Assembly: GCA_021463195.1 (NCBI GenBank)
Contig: JAJTXZ010000053.1
Location: 1-33,646 of the forward strand
Direction: 5' to 3'
DNA from: Anaerolineae bacterium
GTDB taxonomy: Bacteria > Chloroflexota > Anaerolineae > UBA4142 > SHND01
Length of the DNA stretch: 33,646 bases
A program made the position numbers and the translations under genes. This document shows positions 16,987 to 25,042 of this stretch, one piece after another. The notes under the pieces were generated by a model that saw nothing but the letters and a program-made list of their open reading frames with translations, did not search any database and was not told the origin of the DNA. How positions within the stretch are numbered: the first letter of the stretch is position 1; the number at the start of each line of letters is the position of its first letter.

Positions 16987-17084
16987 GGCAAGAGCGGATT
17001 CCACAAACAACAAAACAAGCGCGCCAGACAGCCCGCCTGCTTGAAAACATCTATAAATTAACTAAATAAAAATACGTCAAGTCC

Positions 17085-17111
17085 CTAGCGCTCTATTTAT
17101 AAGAGCGCTAA
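17085..17111 (-). promoter_or_regulatory. CIRCE operator (HrcA-binding inverted repeat)
   Basis: On the minus strand, TTAGCGCTC, a 9-nt spacer, GAGCGCTAG. This is the CIRCE design (TTAGCACTC-N9-GAGTGCTAA) with a matched A-to-G and T-to-C change in the two arms, which keeps the dyad. It starts right after the -10 box, so bound HrcA would cover the transcription start. Confidence 0.93.
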
Positions 17112-17112
17112 G

Positions 17113-17141
17113 ACTATATCACAAAAACGATGCCAAGTCAA
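17113..17141 (-). promoter_or_regulatory. Sigma-70-type promoter of hrcA-grpE-dnaK
   Basis: On the minus strand, TTGACT (17136-17141), a 17-bp spacer and TATAGT (17113-17118). The predicted start lies inside the CIRCE element. Confidence 0.9.
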
Positions 17142-17169
17142 TAGTTTTTTTTGATGGTGATTACCTGAA

Positions 17170-17212
17170 TTTCCAGACCCCAAGAGTTTTCGAAAACCTT
17201 GGGGTCTGGAAA
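17170..17212. repeat. Intergenic hairpin, ~20-bp stem
   Basis: TTTCCAGACCCCAAG (17170-17184) pairs with CTTGGGGTCTGGAAA (17198-17212). The stem continues inward with AGTTTT against AAAAC around a CG centre, with one bulge. It is the longest member of the AGACC hairpin family. Confidence 0.88.
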
Positions 17213-17256
17213 GCCGGGCAATCATCAGTTTTTTTTGGCGCTCACCCGCCTCGGAC

Positions 17257-17289
17257 AAACCTTTCGGGTTTCGGAAACCCGAAAGGTTT
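17257..17289. repeat. Intergenic hairpin, 15-bp stem (AAACC family)
   Basis: AAACCTTTCGGGTTT, loop CGG, AAACCCGAAAGGTTT. It is identical to the copy at 12088-12120. Confidence 0.92.
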
Positions 17290-17348
17290 TATCCCTTTCA
17301 TCGAAAGGAATTCGCTCCAAAGCGCGCGCGGCAGCAGCCGGATTTATC

Positions 17349-17382
17349 AAAAAAAAGCCCGTTGTCTCTTTCGAGACAACGG
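17349..17382 (-). terminator. Intrinsic terminator of the nuclease gene
   Basis: On the minus strand, CCGTTGTCTC, a GAAA tetraloop, GAGACAACGG, then GC and eight T. It lies about 100 nt past the nuclease stop. Confidence 0.93.
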
Positions 17383-17434
17383 AGCTAATCCTCGGTCAAC
17401 CTGAAATTGACAAGACAATCTGGAAAACCAGGCA

Positions 17435-17468
17435 AGACCCTTCAGGTTTTTGGAAACCCGAAGGGTCT
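17435..17468. repeat. Intergenic hairpin, 15-bp stem (AGACC family)
   Basis: AGACCCTTCAGGTTT (17435-17449), loop TTGG, AAACCCGAAGGGTCT (17454-17468), with one mismatched pair. It is 13 nt downstream of the nuclease stop. Confidence 0.88.
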
Positions 17469-17481
17469 CGCAATCCAACCC

Positions 17482-20400
17482 TTACTTGCGAATCTCAAAT
17501 CTTTGCCACGCGCTCCACTCGCCGCAGCCGCTGGCATTGCACGCGCGCACCTGCCAAACGTAAACTCCGCTGGAGAGGTTTTTGAGTTGCAGTCTCGGCT
17601 TGACGAGCTTGGCGCGCTCGGCGATGATCGGGCCTTGCGCCGTATTCGAGCGCACGACGACATGATAACGCTTGGCGCAATCCTGCGCCTGCCACTTGAG
17701 AAGCGCGTTTGATGCTTGAAGCGCTGCGCCGTCCGTTGGCGTTAGCGCCGAAACCTGCGCGGGGATTGTCGCGCAAGCGTTCGGCACGCTGACTTGGATT
17801 GGTCCTTCAAATGTCGAAGCATCCTGCGTCCGCACGATTTCCAGTTTGTAGCGATTCTTGCCGCTCGGCGCCGTGCGATCTATAAACTTGTACTTGGCGC
17901 CTTGCATGTCGGCGGGATGCTGCGCGGGAATCAGGTCTGCATTGAGCGCGACAAACTCGCTCGCGCCGGGCGCTTTGCGCCACACGCGAAAGCCCAGCAC
18001 ATCCAACTCGCTGCCGGTCGTCCACTGCACGCGCACGCCCGCCGGTCTCGGTTTCGCCGTAAAGCGCGTGACCGTGACCGCCGTCGGAACGTTCAAATCC
18101 AGTCCCACGATGACCGGATCGTGATCGGAAACGCGATATTGGTCCGCCGCAAACAAACTGACGAGTTGTCCCGGACTCTTGAAATCGGTGTTATAGTCCA
18201 GAACCACCGGTTCGTCCGCATTGATGTGATATTCTTCCACGCCGGTGACTTGGGGCAGAATTGTGTGTGAACCGAGCGCGTAATCCAAATAACCCCACTG
18301 TCCATCAAATACGTACGAATACGCGTTCGCGCCGATATAAGAACTGACCAGATTCGTAAATCCGCCGTTCTGTAGATTCGTCAGCGTGTCCTCTTGCGCG
18401 TACGAATTCAAATCGCCCATGATGAGAACATCCGCATCGTCGGCATCAGTCGGGTCGGTGGCGAGCCAATTCACCAGCGCGGTTGCCGCGTTGGCGCGCA
18501 CGACGGCGCAATTGCCCTGTCCGTCGCCGGCATCGGGCGCGTTACACGCGCTGCCCTTGCTCTTGAAATGATTCACATCCAGGACAAAGCGCGTGTTGGT
18601 CGTCGTCTGGAACGCTTGCGCGAGCGAAACGCGATTGCGCGGGGCGCTATCGCCGCCATTCACGAACGCCACCGTGCTTAGAGCTGCCGTGCCGAGCGGC
18701 GTAACGCTCGCGGGCTTGTACAGAATGCCGACTTTGATAGCATCCGTGCCGAGCGCGTTCGCTGCGCCGATGCGCGTATCCGCATCAATAAACGCGTACG
18801 TGCCGGGCGCGGTCGCGCTGTTCAAACGCGTGACCAAATCTTGAATCGCGCTGCTGGCGCCATAGCCGTCGTTCTCGATTTCATTGACCGCGAGAACGTC
18901 CGGGCTCATTGCCACAATCGCCGGAATCGTCTTGTCGGTCTGACGCGCGAATTCGGTTGCATTGTCCGCGCCGCGACAATCCGTTGCGCCGCCGCCAACG
19001 CCCAGAGTGCAGTTGCCGTTGCCAAACGTGTTGAAATAATTCAACAAGTTCATGCCCACCACTTTGAGCGTTCCGCCAACGCCCGACGGCGCGTTCGGAC
19101 GCGCGTTCGACGCGACAAAGTTGGGCGCGCCGCCACCCAGCGCGTTGATGGGACGCACGCGGTACGCGTTCGGACTAGCCGCATTACCGCCCCACGTATA
19201 CGTCATGACGCCGACGAGATTTGCAATGGTATCGCCGCCGCGCAGCGTGTTGCTGGCGGAAAGTGGATTGCCGCCGCGCCCAAACACTATCGGATCGGGA
19301 TTCTGTCCATTGGTCGCATCGTCCACGACAATTTTATTCAAATCATTCTGCGCTTGCAGCGTCTGCGCGGACACGCCGGGCGCGACCACGTTCGTGGGCT
19401 GCTGGAGACGCGCGCTAGAGGAAAGCGTCACTTGGCCAAAACGTCCGAGTTGATAGATTTCGGTGACATATAGCGCTTGCGTCAAGCGCACCAACATTCC
19501 TTCATAACGCTCGGGATAATCTCCGTTCGTAAAAGGCAGCGTCACGTCTGTCGGCGTAATGGCGCCCGTACCGCAGTTTGTAACTGTAGATGCGCTAACC
19601 TGGGTCTGATCTTGAAAATCAGCGGCATTGCCGGCAACGCGAACGAGATCGCCCAAACTCACACTATCGTTGTCTCCGTTAAAGACAAAAATGCCATCCG
19701 AAGTGGTCGCGTTCCCATCGCCGGTCGCGTCTTGAATATAAAATCCGCGCAACGCCGGACTCGGGCCTTCATAATCGCCGACGACGACGCCCTTTGTCGT
19801 GACCGCGCCAGTGATTGCTGCGTCGAGTCCGCTGCCTTGAATGCTATAAATCGGCGTGAACGCGCCGCCGCAGAGATCGTTTGTATCAAAGTTAACGGTT
19901 ACGTCGGACGCCATATTGTTCGGCGGGTCATCGCCATCCTGGTCGGTTACGTTCGCGGCATAAATGGTGAGGGTGCAGTTTTCGCCGACATTGAAATCGG
20001 TATCCGGGTCGAGAGTGAATGTAATGGGTCCTCCCGAAACGGTGGCGGTATGAGCGCCGCTGGAGGAACAAGTGAGGCCAAACCAGTTGCCCGACACATT
20101 GACGGCTTCGCTAAACGTCACGGTGAGGTTGCTCGTGACTGCGACGCCCGACGCGCCGTTTGCGGGAACGGTGCTGGAAACTGTTGGCGCGGAATCGCCC
20201 GGCGTGCCGTTGGGCGTCAGCGAAAAATCATCTACTGACAAGCCATCGTCGGCATTTGCTATGTTGTAGTCAGTCCATCGAATCCAAAAGGTCGCGCCGT
20301 TCGCAATGTTCAATGCGGAAATTGTGTCGCTTACCGCGGCATTGTTCCCGGCGCCATTGCCATCCAAAGCGCCAGCGGTGGTATCGATATTGGGACTATT

Positions 20401-20934
20401 GAAATCGAGACTATTGTAATCGGTCCATGTGCCGGTATCAAGACTGGTAGCATCCGTGCTCAGTTGAAAATCCAAGCGATCTGCCGCGTTGCGATTCGCA
20501 ACACCCGCGCGCCATTGTTCGCCCGCGTAGGAAATTGTCAGCAAAGTAATCACGCTGCCGGTATTGTTGGTAAAGCTCGCGCCAATCGTCGGAACCAAAC
20601 TGCCGCTCCGCAAGCCGCCGAACGCGCGCTCGGCGTTAGCGCCGGTTCCAAAACTATACGTATTGCCACTGGTGGAACTCCCATCGCCGGCGGCATAGGT
20701 AGTGTTCGCATTTGTGCCGGATTCGACAAAATCCCAGCCGTTGGGAACTGTAGAAGATGTCCCGCTCGTTGCGAGCGTGTCAAAGTCCTGCGTATAAGCC
20801 GAACCGAGGGTGGTGAGACTGATTGTGCCAGCCGCCTGCGCCGGCAGCGCGCGCGTAAAACCAAAAATACACGCCAAACAAACCAACGCGGCGAGACATC
20901 GCCGCGCGAGGAGAGAGGAGAATAGGACAGTCAT
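17482..20934 (-). CDS. Secreted ExeM/NucH-like endonuclease with Ig-like, OB-fold-like and FN3-like parts
   Basis: The product is 1150 residues. A signal peptide (hydrophobic stretch ending ...ALPAQAAG) is followed by an all-beta domain (about 35-245). An Ig-like segment follows (SAPTVSSTVPANGASGVAV ... VNFDT), then a YhcR/ExeM-type OB-fold-like region (YSIQGSGLDAAITGAVTTKGVVVGDYEG, with FYIQDATGDGNATTSDGIFVF). Next is an endonuclease/exonuclease/phosphatase domain (about 625-945), with visible catalytic landmarks LKVVGMNLLNYF, AVNEIENDG (metal Glu), DVNHFKSKG, IMGDLNSYAQEDT and the closing SDHDPV (catalytic Asp/His). It probably degrades extracellular DNA for nutrients or biofilm turnover. 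The last ~199 residues match the C-terminal module of the beta-helix protein at 1302-5309. The ATG has AAAGG 8 nt upstream. It is a single gene with its own terminator. Confidence 0.9.
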   Translation of the reverse strand: MTVLFSSLLARRCLAALVCLACIFGFTRALPAQAAGTISLTTLGSAYTQDFDTLATSGTSSTVPNGWDFVESGTNANTTYAAGDGSSTSGNTYSFGTGANAERAFGGLRSGSLVPTIGASFTNNTGSVITLLTISYAGEQWRAGVANRNAADRLDFQLSTDATSLDTGTWTDYNSLDFNSPNIDTTAGALDGNGAGNNAAVSDTISALNIANGATFWIRWTDYNIANADDGLSVDDFSLTPNGTPGDSAPTVSSTVPANGASGVAVTSNLTVTFSEAVNVSGNWFGLTCSSSGAHTATVSGGPITFTLDPDTDFNVGENCTLTIYAANVTDQDGDDPPNNMASDVTVNFDTNDLCGGAFTPIYSIQGSGLDAAITGAVTTKGVVVGDYEGPSPALRGFYIQDATGDGNATTSDGIFVFNGDNDSVSLGDLVRVAGNAADFQDQTQVSASTVTNCGTGAITPTDVTLPFTNGDYPERYEGMLVRLTQALYVTEIYQLGRFGQVTLSSSARLQQPTNVVAPGVSAQTLQAQNDLNKIVVDDATNGQNPDPIVFGRGGNPLSASNTLRGGDTIANLVGVMTYTWGGNAASPNAYRVRPINALGGGAPNFVASNARPNAPSGVGGTLKVVGMNLLNYFNTFGNGNCTLGVGGGATDCRGADNATEFARQTDKTIPAIVAMSPDVLAVNEIENDGYGASSAIQDLVTRLNSATAPGTYAFIDADTRIGAANALGTDAIKVGILYKPASVTPLGTAALSTVAFVNGGDSAPRNRVSLAQAFQTTTNTRFVLDVNHFKSKGSACNAPDAGDGQGNCAVVRANAATALVNWLATDPTDADDADVLIMGDLNSYAQEDTLTNLQNGGFTNLVSSYIGANAYSYVFDGQWGYLDYALGSHTILPQVTGVEEYHINADEPVVLDYNTDFKSPGQLVSLFAADQYRVSDHDPVIVGLDLNVPTAVTVTRFTAKPRPAGVRVQWTTGSELDVLGFRVWRKAPGASEFVALNADLIPAQHPADMQGAKYKFIDRTAPSGKNRYKLEIVRTQDASTFEGPIQVSVPNACATIPAQVSALTPTDGAALQASNALLKWQAQDCAKRYHVVVRSNTAQGPIIAERAKLVKPRLQLKNLSSGVYVWQVRACNASGCGEWSAWQRFEIRK

Positions 20935-21032
20935 CCGGTTAACCTTTCAAGTGCGAAATGGAATATGCGGCTCAGGCGAGTTATCCACGAGCCGTTAGCT
21001 CGCTCCAAGCCAATGAAAATAGACGATTGGTA

Positions 21033-21053
21033 TGACAAATTTGAAATTTGTCA
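21033..21053. repeat. Short palindrome, 10-bp arms
   Basis: TGACAAATTT, central G, AAATTTGTCA. A close relative (GGCAAATTT C AAATTTGCC) lies at 30433-30451. Confidence 0.85.
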
Positions 21054-21263
21054 CGTTGAGGCGCGCCAGAGCGAACCTGACTCGCACAACAGTCGCCAAG
21101 CTTGCAAACCTTTTGCGGAAAACAAATCTTGCGCGACCTTACGCAAGTCCAATCTAAAAAAGACGTAAATTTCACGCGCGGAAACTAAACGCCATCAATT
21201 ATATGACGTTACCCGTTTCGTCAAAACTTGCGCGTTTGTGACCCGGGCGCGCGTCATATTTCT

Positions 21264-21356
21264 GGGCGAATCGAATTCGCTCGCAACAAAAACGCGAAAC
21301 CTGCCGCCGCAGGTTAAAAATATAGTCTGCGGAGACAGTCTTGTCCTTGTTGCCGC
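21264..21356 (-). repeat. Intergenic element, copy A (~93 bp)
   Basis: Read on the minus strand it begins GCGGCAACAAG and ends CGAATTCGATTCGCCC, with ...GCAGACTA... inside. The same ends and internal block occur at 29715-29801 on the plus strand; the middle is diverged. There is no coding capacity. Confidence 0.75.
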
Positions 21357-21431
21357 GCTTTGAGCGCTTGAGGTGATTCCCAAAATCGCGACGCACACCC
21401 TATGATCCTGTTAGCGCGGCTGATTCGAGTG

Positions 21432-21437
21432 TATAAT
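21432..21437 (+). promoter_or_regulatory. -10 box close to the ThiF-like start codon
   Basis: TATAAT with 8 nt before the ATG at 21446, so the transcript should begin within 1-2 nt of the ATG (leaderless). The -35 is weak or absent, and no ribosome site is possible in the remaining space. Confidence 0.65.
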
Positions 21438-21445
21438 TTTCTATC

Positions 21446-22468
21446 ATGAATCCAAACGAACGCGCGCGTTATCTGCGCCAAATCATTTTCAGCGGCATCG
21501 GCAAAGAGGGCCAAGAAAAATTGCGCGCCGCGCGCATCCTCATCGTCGGCGTCGGCGCGACCGGTTCAATCATCGCGTCCACGCTCGCGCGCGCCGGCGT
21601 CGGTTCGCTTAAACTCGCCGACCGCGATTTTGTGGAATTGAGCAATTTGCAGCGCCAAGTCTTGTACGACGAAGACGATGTCGCGGCGCGCCTGCCCAAA
21701 GCGATTGCCGCCGCGCGCAAATTGACGCGGCTCAATTCCACGCTCCAAATTTTGCCTTGTGTAACCGATGTTGACGCGGAAAATATCCGAGACTTGATTG
21801 CGGACGTGGATTTGGTTTTGGACGGCACCGATAATTTTGAAACGCGCTATCTCGTGAACGACGCGTGCGTCGAACAGAATAGAGCGTGGATTTACAGCGG
21901 CGCGGTTTCGAGTTATGGCGCGACCATGACGATCCTGCCGCACGCGTCCGCCTGTTTTCGCTGCGTCTTTCGTCACGCGCCGCCGCCCGGGACTTTGCCC
22001 ACCTGCGACACCGCCGGCGTCATCGCGCCGATTGTGAATGTCATTGGTTCGCTCGCCGCGGCCGAAGCGCTAAAACTGCTTGTCGGTTCCGGCGAACGCA
22101 ATCGCGGTCTCATCAACATAGACTTGTGGGAAAACACCTTTGACACGGTGGACATTGCGCGACGGGCAGACTGTCCCTGCTGCGCGCAACATCATTTTGA
22201 ATTTTTGGAAAACGCGCGCGCCGACACCGCGTTCTTGTGCGGGCGCAACGCGATTCAAATTCGCCCCGCGCGCAAACATGCGCTTGATTTAGCGCAGCTC
22301 GCCGCGCGCCTCGCGCCGCTCGGACAGGTCACGCACAACGAATATCTCGCGCAATTCACGCTCGACGATTTTAGCATCACCATTTTCCCCGACGCGCGCG
22401 CGCTGATTCAAGGCACCGCTGACGCGCGCGTCGCGCGCGGCTTGTACGCGAAATATATCGGAACTTGA
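21446..22468 (+). CDS. ThiF/MoeB/HesA-family E1-like adenylyltransferase
   Basis: The product is 340 residues. The family adenylates the C-terminus of a ubiquitin-like sulfur carrier (ThiS, MoaD or similar). Landmarks: the start RYLRQIIFSGIGKEGQ (family start helix), nucleotide loop GVGATG (35-40), the LADRDFVELSNLQRQVLY block that holds the ATP-contacting Arg and Asp, DGTDNFETR (126-134), the candidate active Cys in PTCDTAG (near 187), and two zinc-binding pairs, CFRC (170-173) and CPCC (243-246). About 90 extra C-terminal residues resemble the small beta-grasp-like tail of many such proteins. No thiS, moaD or rhodanese gene is adjacent, so the choice between thiamine, molybdopterin or another pathway is open. 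Confidence 0.9.
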   Translation: MNPNERARYLRQIIFSGIGKEGQEKLRAARILIVGVGATGSIIASTLARAGVGSLKLADRDFVELSNLQRQVLYDEDDVAARLPKAIAAARKLTRLNSTLQILPCVTDVDAENIRDLIADVDLVLDGTDNFETRYLVNDACVEQNRAWIYSGAVSSYGATMTILPHASACFRCVFRHAPPPGTLPTCDTAGVIAPIVNVIGSLAAAEALKLLVGSGERNRGLINIDLWENTFDTVDIARRADCPCCAQHHFEFLENARADTAFLCGRNAIQIRPARKHALDLAQLAARLAPLGQVTHNEYLAQFTLDDFSITIFPDARALIQGTADARVARGLYAKYIGT

Positions 22469-22485
22469 CGCGGCGTTCGCGCGTC

Positions 22486-23355
22486 TCAAGCGAGCGACAA
22501 TAAAATCACGCCCGCCGTAATCACTACCGCCGCCGGAATCCGCAAGCGCGCGCCGCGTTCGTGAAATAGATACGCGCCCACGACAACGCCCAACACAATG
22601 CTGATTTGGCGCAAGCCAATCACATAACTCGCGCGATCATCCGATTGAAACGCCCACAAAATCAGCGAGTAACTGCCAAACATAAACGCCGTCGCCAACA
22701 CCGGCAATTTCCAATCCGCCAACCGCGCGGGCAAACCCAAATCCTCGCGCGTGACGCGCAGCGTCAACCAATAAAAAATCGCCGCCACCACCGACTCGAG
22801 CGCGCCATAGCGCATGGCAAAGCTCAAACCGTTCGGCAGCTGCCGCAGCGCGTTCTGGTCAATGAGGGTGTACGTCGCGATCCCAAACGCCGCCATCAAT
22901 ATCCACAACGTCGTTTGATTCCAATACCGCGCGAGCTTCCATTCGCGCAGCGATTGCAAAGGCAGCAAAATCGAGCCGCTGGCAATCAGACCAATGCCGA
23001 GCCAACCCAACGGCGTCGGCGCGTTGCCCATTGCCACTTCGGCGCACGCGACAAACAACACCGGCAGCGCGCGCGCGAGCGGATACGCCACCGTAAAATC
23101 GCCGCCGCGATAGCTGCGCGTCATGCCATAATAATAAATCGCCAAAAAAACTCCGCCCCACACAATATGGAACGGCACGACGCTCAACACTGGCGGCGCA
23201 AACCATTCCAGCGCATATAGCAGCGGCGCCAGCCACAGCGAGACGACGCTGATGCCCATGAACATATTGAGATTGCGTTGTTCGCGCACCAACACATTCC
23301 AACTCGTATGCAGCGCGGCGGAAACAAGCACGAGCGTCAAAGAAAATAAAGACAT
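22486..23355 (-). CDS. EamA/DMT-superfamily transporter
   Basis: The product is 289 residues with about ten hydrophobic segments arranged as two five-helix halves, the EamA (drug/metabolite transporter) plan. The first half carries SAALHTSWNVLVR and AYPLARALPVLFV; the second carries AFQSDDRASYVIGLRQISIVLGVVVGAYLFHERG, a typical DMT closing motif (split in reading). Likely function is inner-membrane export of small metabolites; the substrate cannot be told. It is convergent with the ThiF-like gene (17-nt gap). Confidence 0.88.
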   Translation of the reverse strand: MSLFSLTLVLVSAALHTSWNVLVREQRNLNMFMGISVVSLWLAPLLYALEWFAPPVLSVVPFHIVWGGVFLAIYYYGMTRSYRGGDFTVAYPLARALPVLFVACAEVAMGNAPTPLGWLGIGLIASGSILLPLQSLREWKLARYWNQTTLWILMAAFGIATYTLIDQNALRQLPNGLSFAMRYGALESVVAAIFYWLTLRVTREDLGLPARLADWKLPVLATAFMFGSYSLILWAFQSDDRASYVIGLRQISIVLGVVVGAYLFHERGARLRIPAAVVITAGVILLSLA

Positions 23356-23375
23356 GAAAAGCGGCGCGAGAAAAA

Positions 23376-23403
23376 GAGAGGGAGAGTTTTTACTCTCCCT
23401 CTC
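23376..23403 (-). terminator. Intrinsic terminator of the propeller-like gene
   Basis: On the minus strand, GAGAGGGAGAG, loop TAAAAA, CTCTCCCTCTC, then five T. It lies between the stop at 23440 and the EamA start at 23355. Confidence 0.85.
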
Positions 23404-23439
23404 GTGGAACGTTCAAAGATTTCTTGTCGCGCCAAAGCG

Positions 23440-24708
23440 TTATGGCAGCGCGCTCCAGCTATCGGCGGTAAATTCATATTGCAACTGAATTTCGGCGCCC
23501 TGCGGTATCTCGGCATTTGACGGATTAAAATCAACCGTCTGCGCCGTCATTGCGCCCGGCGATGTTATGGTCAAACGCAAAGCGCGTTCCGCCCCGGTCA
23601 ATGCGCCCGCATCACGCGCCGCGCCTTGAAAATTTCCGCTCGCATCCAAATTCACCGCGCGCAGCCGCGGCGCGCGCGCCGAACCAAAATACAAGACTTT
23701 GCCGTTGGCAGCGTTGCCCACCGCCAAACCCAAGGCGTCCACATTGTCCATTCGTCCCGCGACCGCGCCCAAATTCAAATCCACGCGATAAATATGTCCC
23801 GCTTCTTTGTCGGCGGTCGAACCCGCGAGGCTGGAAACGTACAGACTATTGGTATCGCAATCATACGCCAAGCCCATGATGCCGAACGGATTTTCTGGCG
23901 ACGGCGCGGCGGCATCCGGCAACGTCACAAAGGCGTCCAGCTGTCCGGTGTTGGTATCCACTTTATACAGAACATTTTGCGGACGCGCGGTCTTGACGCC
24001 GGGACCAAGACGCGGCGTCGGCGCGACATATACATTGCCTTGACGGTCCGTCGCAAACGCGCCGACCAAACCCGCTTGACTCCACGATTGATTTTGATAT
24101 TTAGAAACGGCATCGCTGTCCGGCGACGGCAAAAGCAGCACGAGCCGATGCGTATCCGAGATTTCAAAGAGCGCGTTATTGCCAAGTTCTAACTTGGCGA
24201 GAAATTTGGGCGCAGTCGCGCAGTTGGCGCCCGCGCTGCCGGCATTCTCTGCGTTCGCGTTGGGCTTGGCGTTCGCGTTCGCCGCCTCCGCCTGACGCGT
24301 CTTGCGCGCGTCCGCTTTTGAGACATCGCCGGGCGCGACGACGGCATCAGCTGGCGCTGAAATTTTGGCGACAGTTTGCGTTTCATCTGCCGGTTTGGCG
24401 CCGGGCGCGATAAAACGCGTATACACAAAAAATCCTCCGCCAATCACTGCCGCCACGACAATTAACGGCAGGAGCAATTTGAGCGGGCCGCCGCCTTTGG
24501 CTTTGGCGGGCGCTTTGGCCGCAGGTTTCGCGTCGCTCGCCGGTTTAGCGGGCGGCGGAGCTGCGGCTTGTTTCTTGCCAAATGGTAATTTTAAACCGCC
24601 TTTTTTGGCGGGCGGCTTGGGCGCCGCTTGAACTTGAGCCGGTTTCGCTGCCGCAGGCGGCGCGGCAGCCGGTTTTGCCGCAGGCGGCGATTTCTTTTTA
24701 AAAAACAT
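23440..24708 (-). CDS. Membrane-anchored protein with Lys/Ala/Pro-rich cytoplasmic tail and propeller-like ectodomain
   Basis: The product is 422 residues. Residues 1-74 are almost only Lys, Ala and Pro with a few Gly (low complexity, strongly basic). One membrane segment (about 75-97; LKLLLPLIVVAAVIGGGFFVYT) is followed by an Ala/Asn spacer and an external domain (about 165-422). That domain has repeated short motifs of propeller type: GAFATDRQGNVYVAP, LYKVDTNTGQLDAFV, GLAYDCDTNSLYVSS, IYRVDLNLG. I do not recognise a named family. The basic tail could bind nucleic acid or acidic partners. AGAGG lies upstream of the ATG. Confidence 0.78.
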   Translation of the reverse strand: MFFKKKSPPAAKPAAAPPAAAKPAQVQAAPKPPAKKGGLKLPFGKKQAAAPPPAKPASDAKPAAKAPAKAKGGGPLKLLLPLIVVAAVIGGGFFVYTRFIAPGAKPADETQTVAKISAPADAVVAPGDVSKADARKTRQAEAANANAKPNANAENAGSAGANCATAPKFLAKLELGNNALFEISDTHRLVLLLPSPDSDAVSKYQNQSWSQAGLVGAFATDRQGNVYVAPTPRLGPGVKTARPQNVLYKVDTNTGQLDAFVTLPDAAAPSPENPFGIMGLAYDCDTNSLYVSSLAGSTADKEAGHIYRVDLNLGAVAGRMDNVDALGLAVGNAANGKVLYFGSARAPRLRAVNLDASGNFQGAARDAGALTGAERALRLTITSPGAMTAQTVDFNPSNAEIPQGAEIQLQYEFTADSWSALP

Positions 24709-25042
24709 AATGGCCTCTATTTACATGGCGACCTCGCCATCGCGCGCGATTTTACGCGCGGCGCTCGCGGCGCTTTGCTTTGGCAAATCGGAACGCCTAA
24801 CCGCTCAAGCGCCGCGAACACAGTCAACCAGCTCTACGAAGGGATTCGGTCTGGGTTGCGCGCGTTCGCTATAGACCTTCAGAAAAGGTTTTGGACTGTC
24901 AGATCCTTTGGGTTTTCGGCAACCCGAAAGAACTTGTGGCTTTCCAAAATCAAACCTGAACCTCTATAGTTAAATAGCACAAGACATTATTTTTTTCAAT
25001 GGTATATTCGTACTCACCGTCGCTGACGATAGGCGCGTGCGC
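24709..25042. other. 334-nt gap with a worn hairpin and a possible promoter
   Basis: It holds a worn copy of the hairpin family: CTTTGGGTT (24906-24914) facing AACCCGAAAG (24921-24930). A possible minus-strand promoter around 24970-25005 (TTGAAA, 17 bp, TGC-TATTTA) could serve the gene at 23440-24708, but is weak. No gene is seen; an open frame near 24628-24969 is not supported. Confidence 0.55.

Larger units (their letters stand above)
17014..17481. other. 468-nt regulatory and repeat-rich gap
   Basis: From the hrcA side it holds a leader of about 120 nt, the CIRCE operator and promoter, three AGACC/AAACC-family hairpins (17170-17212, 17257-17289, 17435-17468) and the minus-strand terminator of the nuclease gene (17349-17382). 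No gene is seen. Confidence 0.85.
20935..21445. other. 511-nt gap with palindromes and a ~93-bp repeat element
   Basis: No convincing gene is seen; small open frames here lack a ribosome site and family features. It holds a near-perfect palindrome (21033-21053), a ~93-bp element related to 29715-29801 (21264-21356), and the promoter of the ThiF-like gene at its right end. Confidence 0.75.

Noticed and set aside
20965-21168. Small plus-strand open frame in the gap before the ThiF-like gene
   Set aside because: It crosses a palindrome, lacks a ribosome site and has no recognisable sequence.
24628-24969. Plus-strand open frame over the start of the propeller-like gene
   Set aside because: It overlaps the Lys/Ala/Pro tail of the real gene antisense and a repeat-bearing gap, with no support as a protein.
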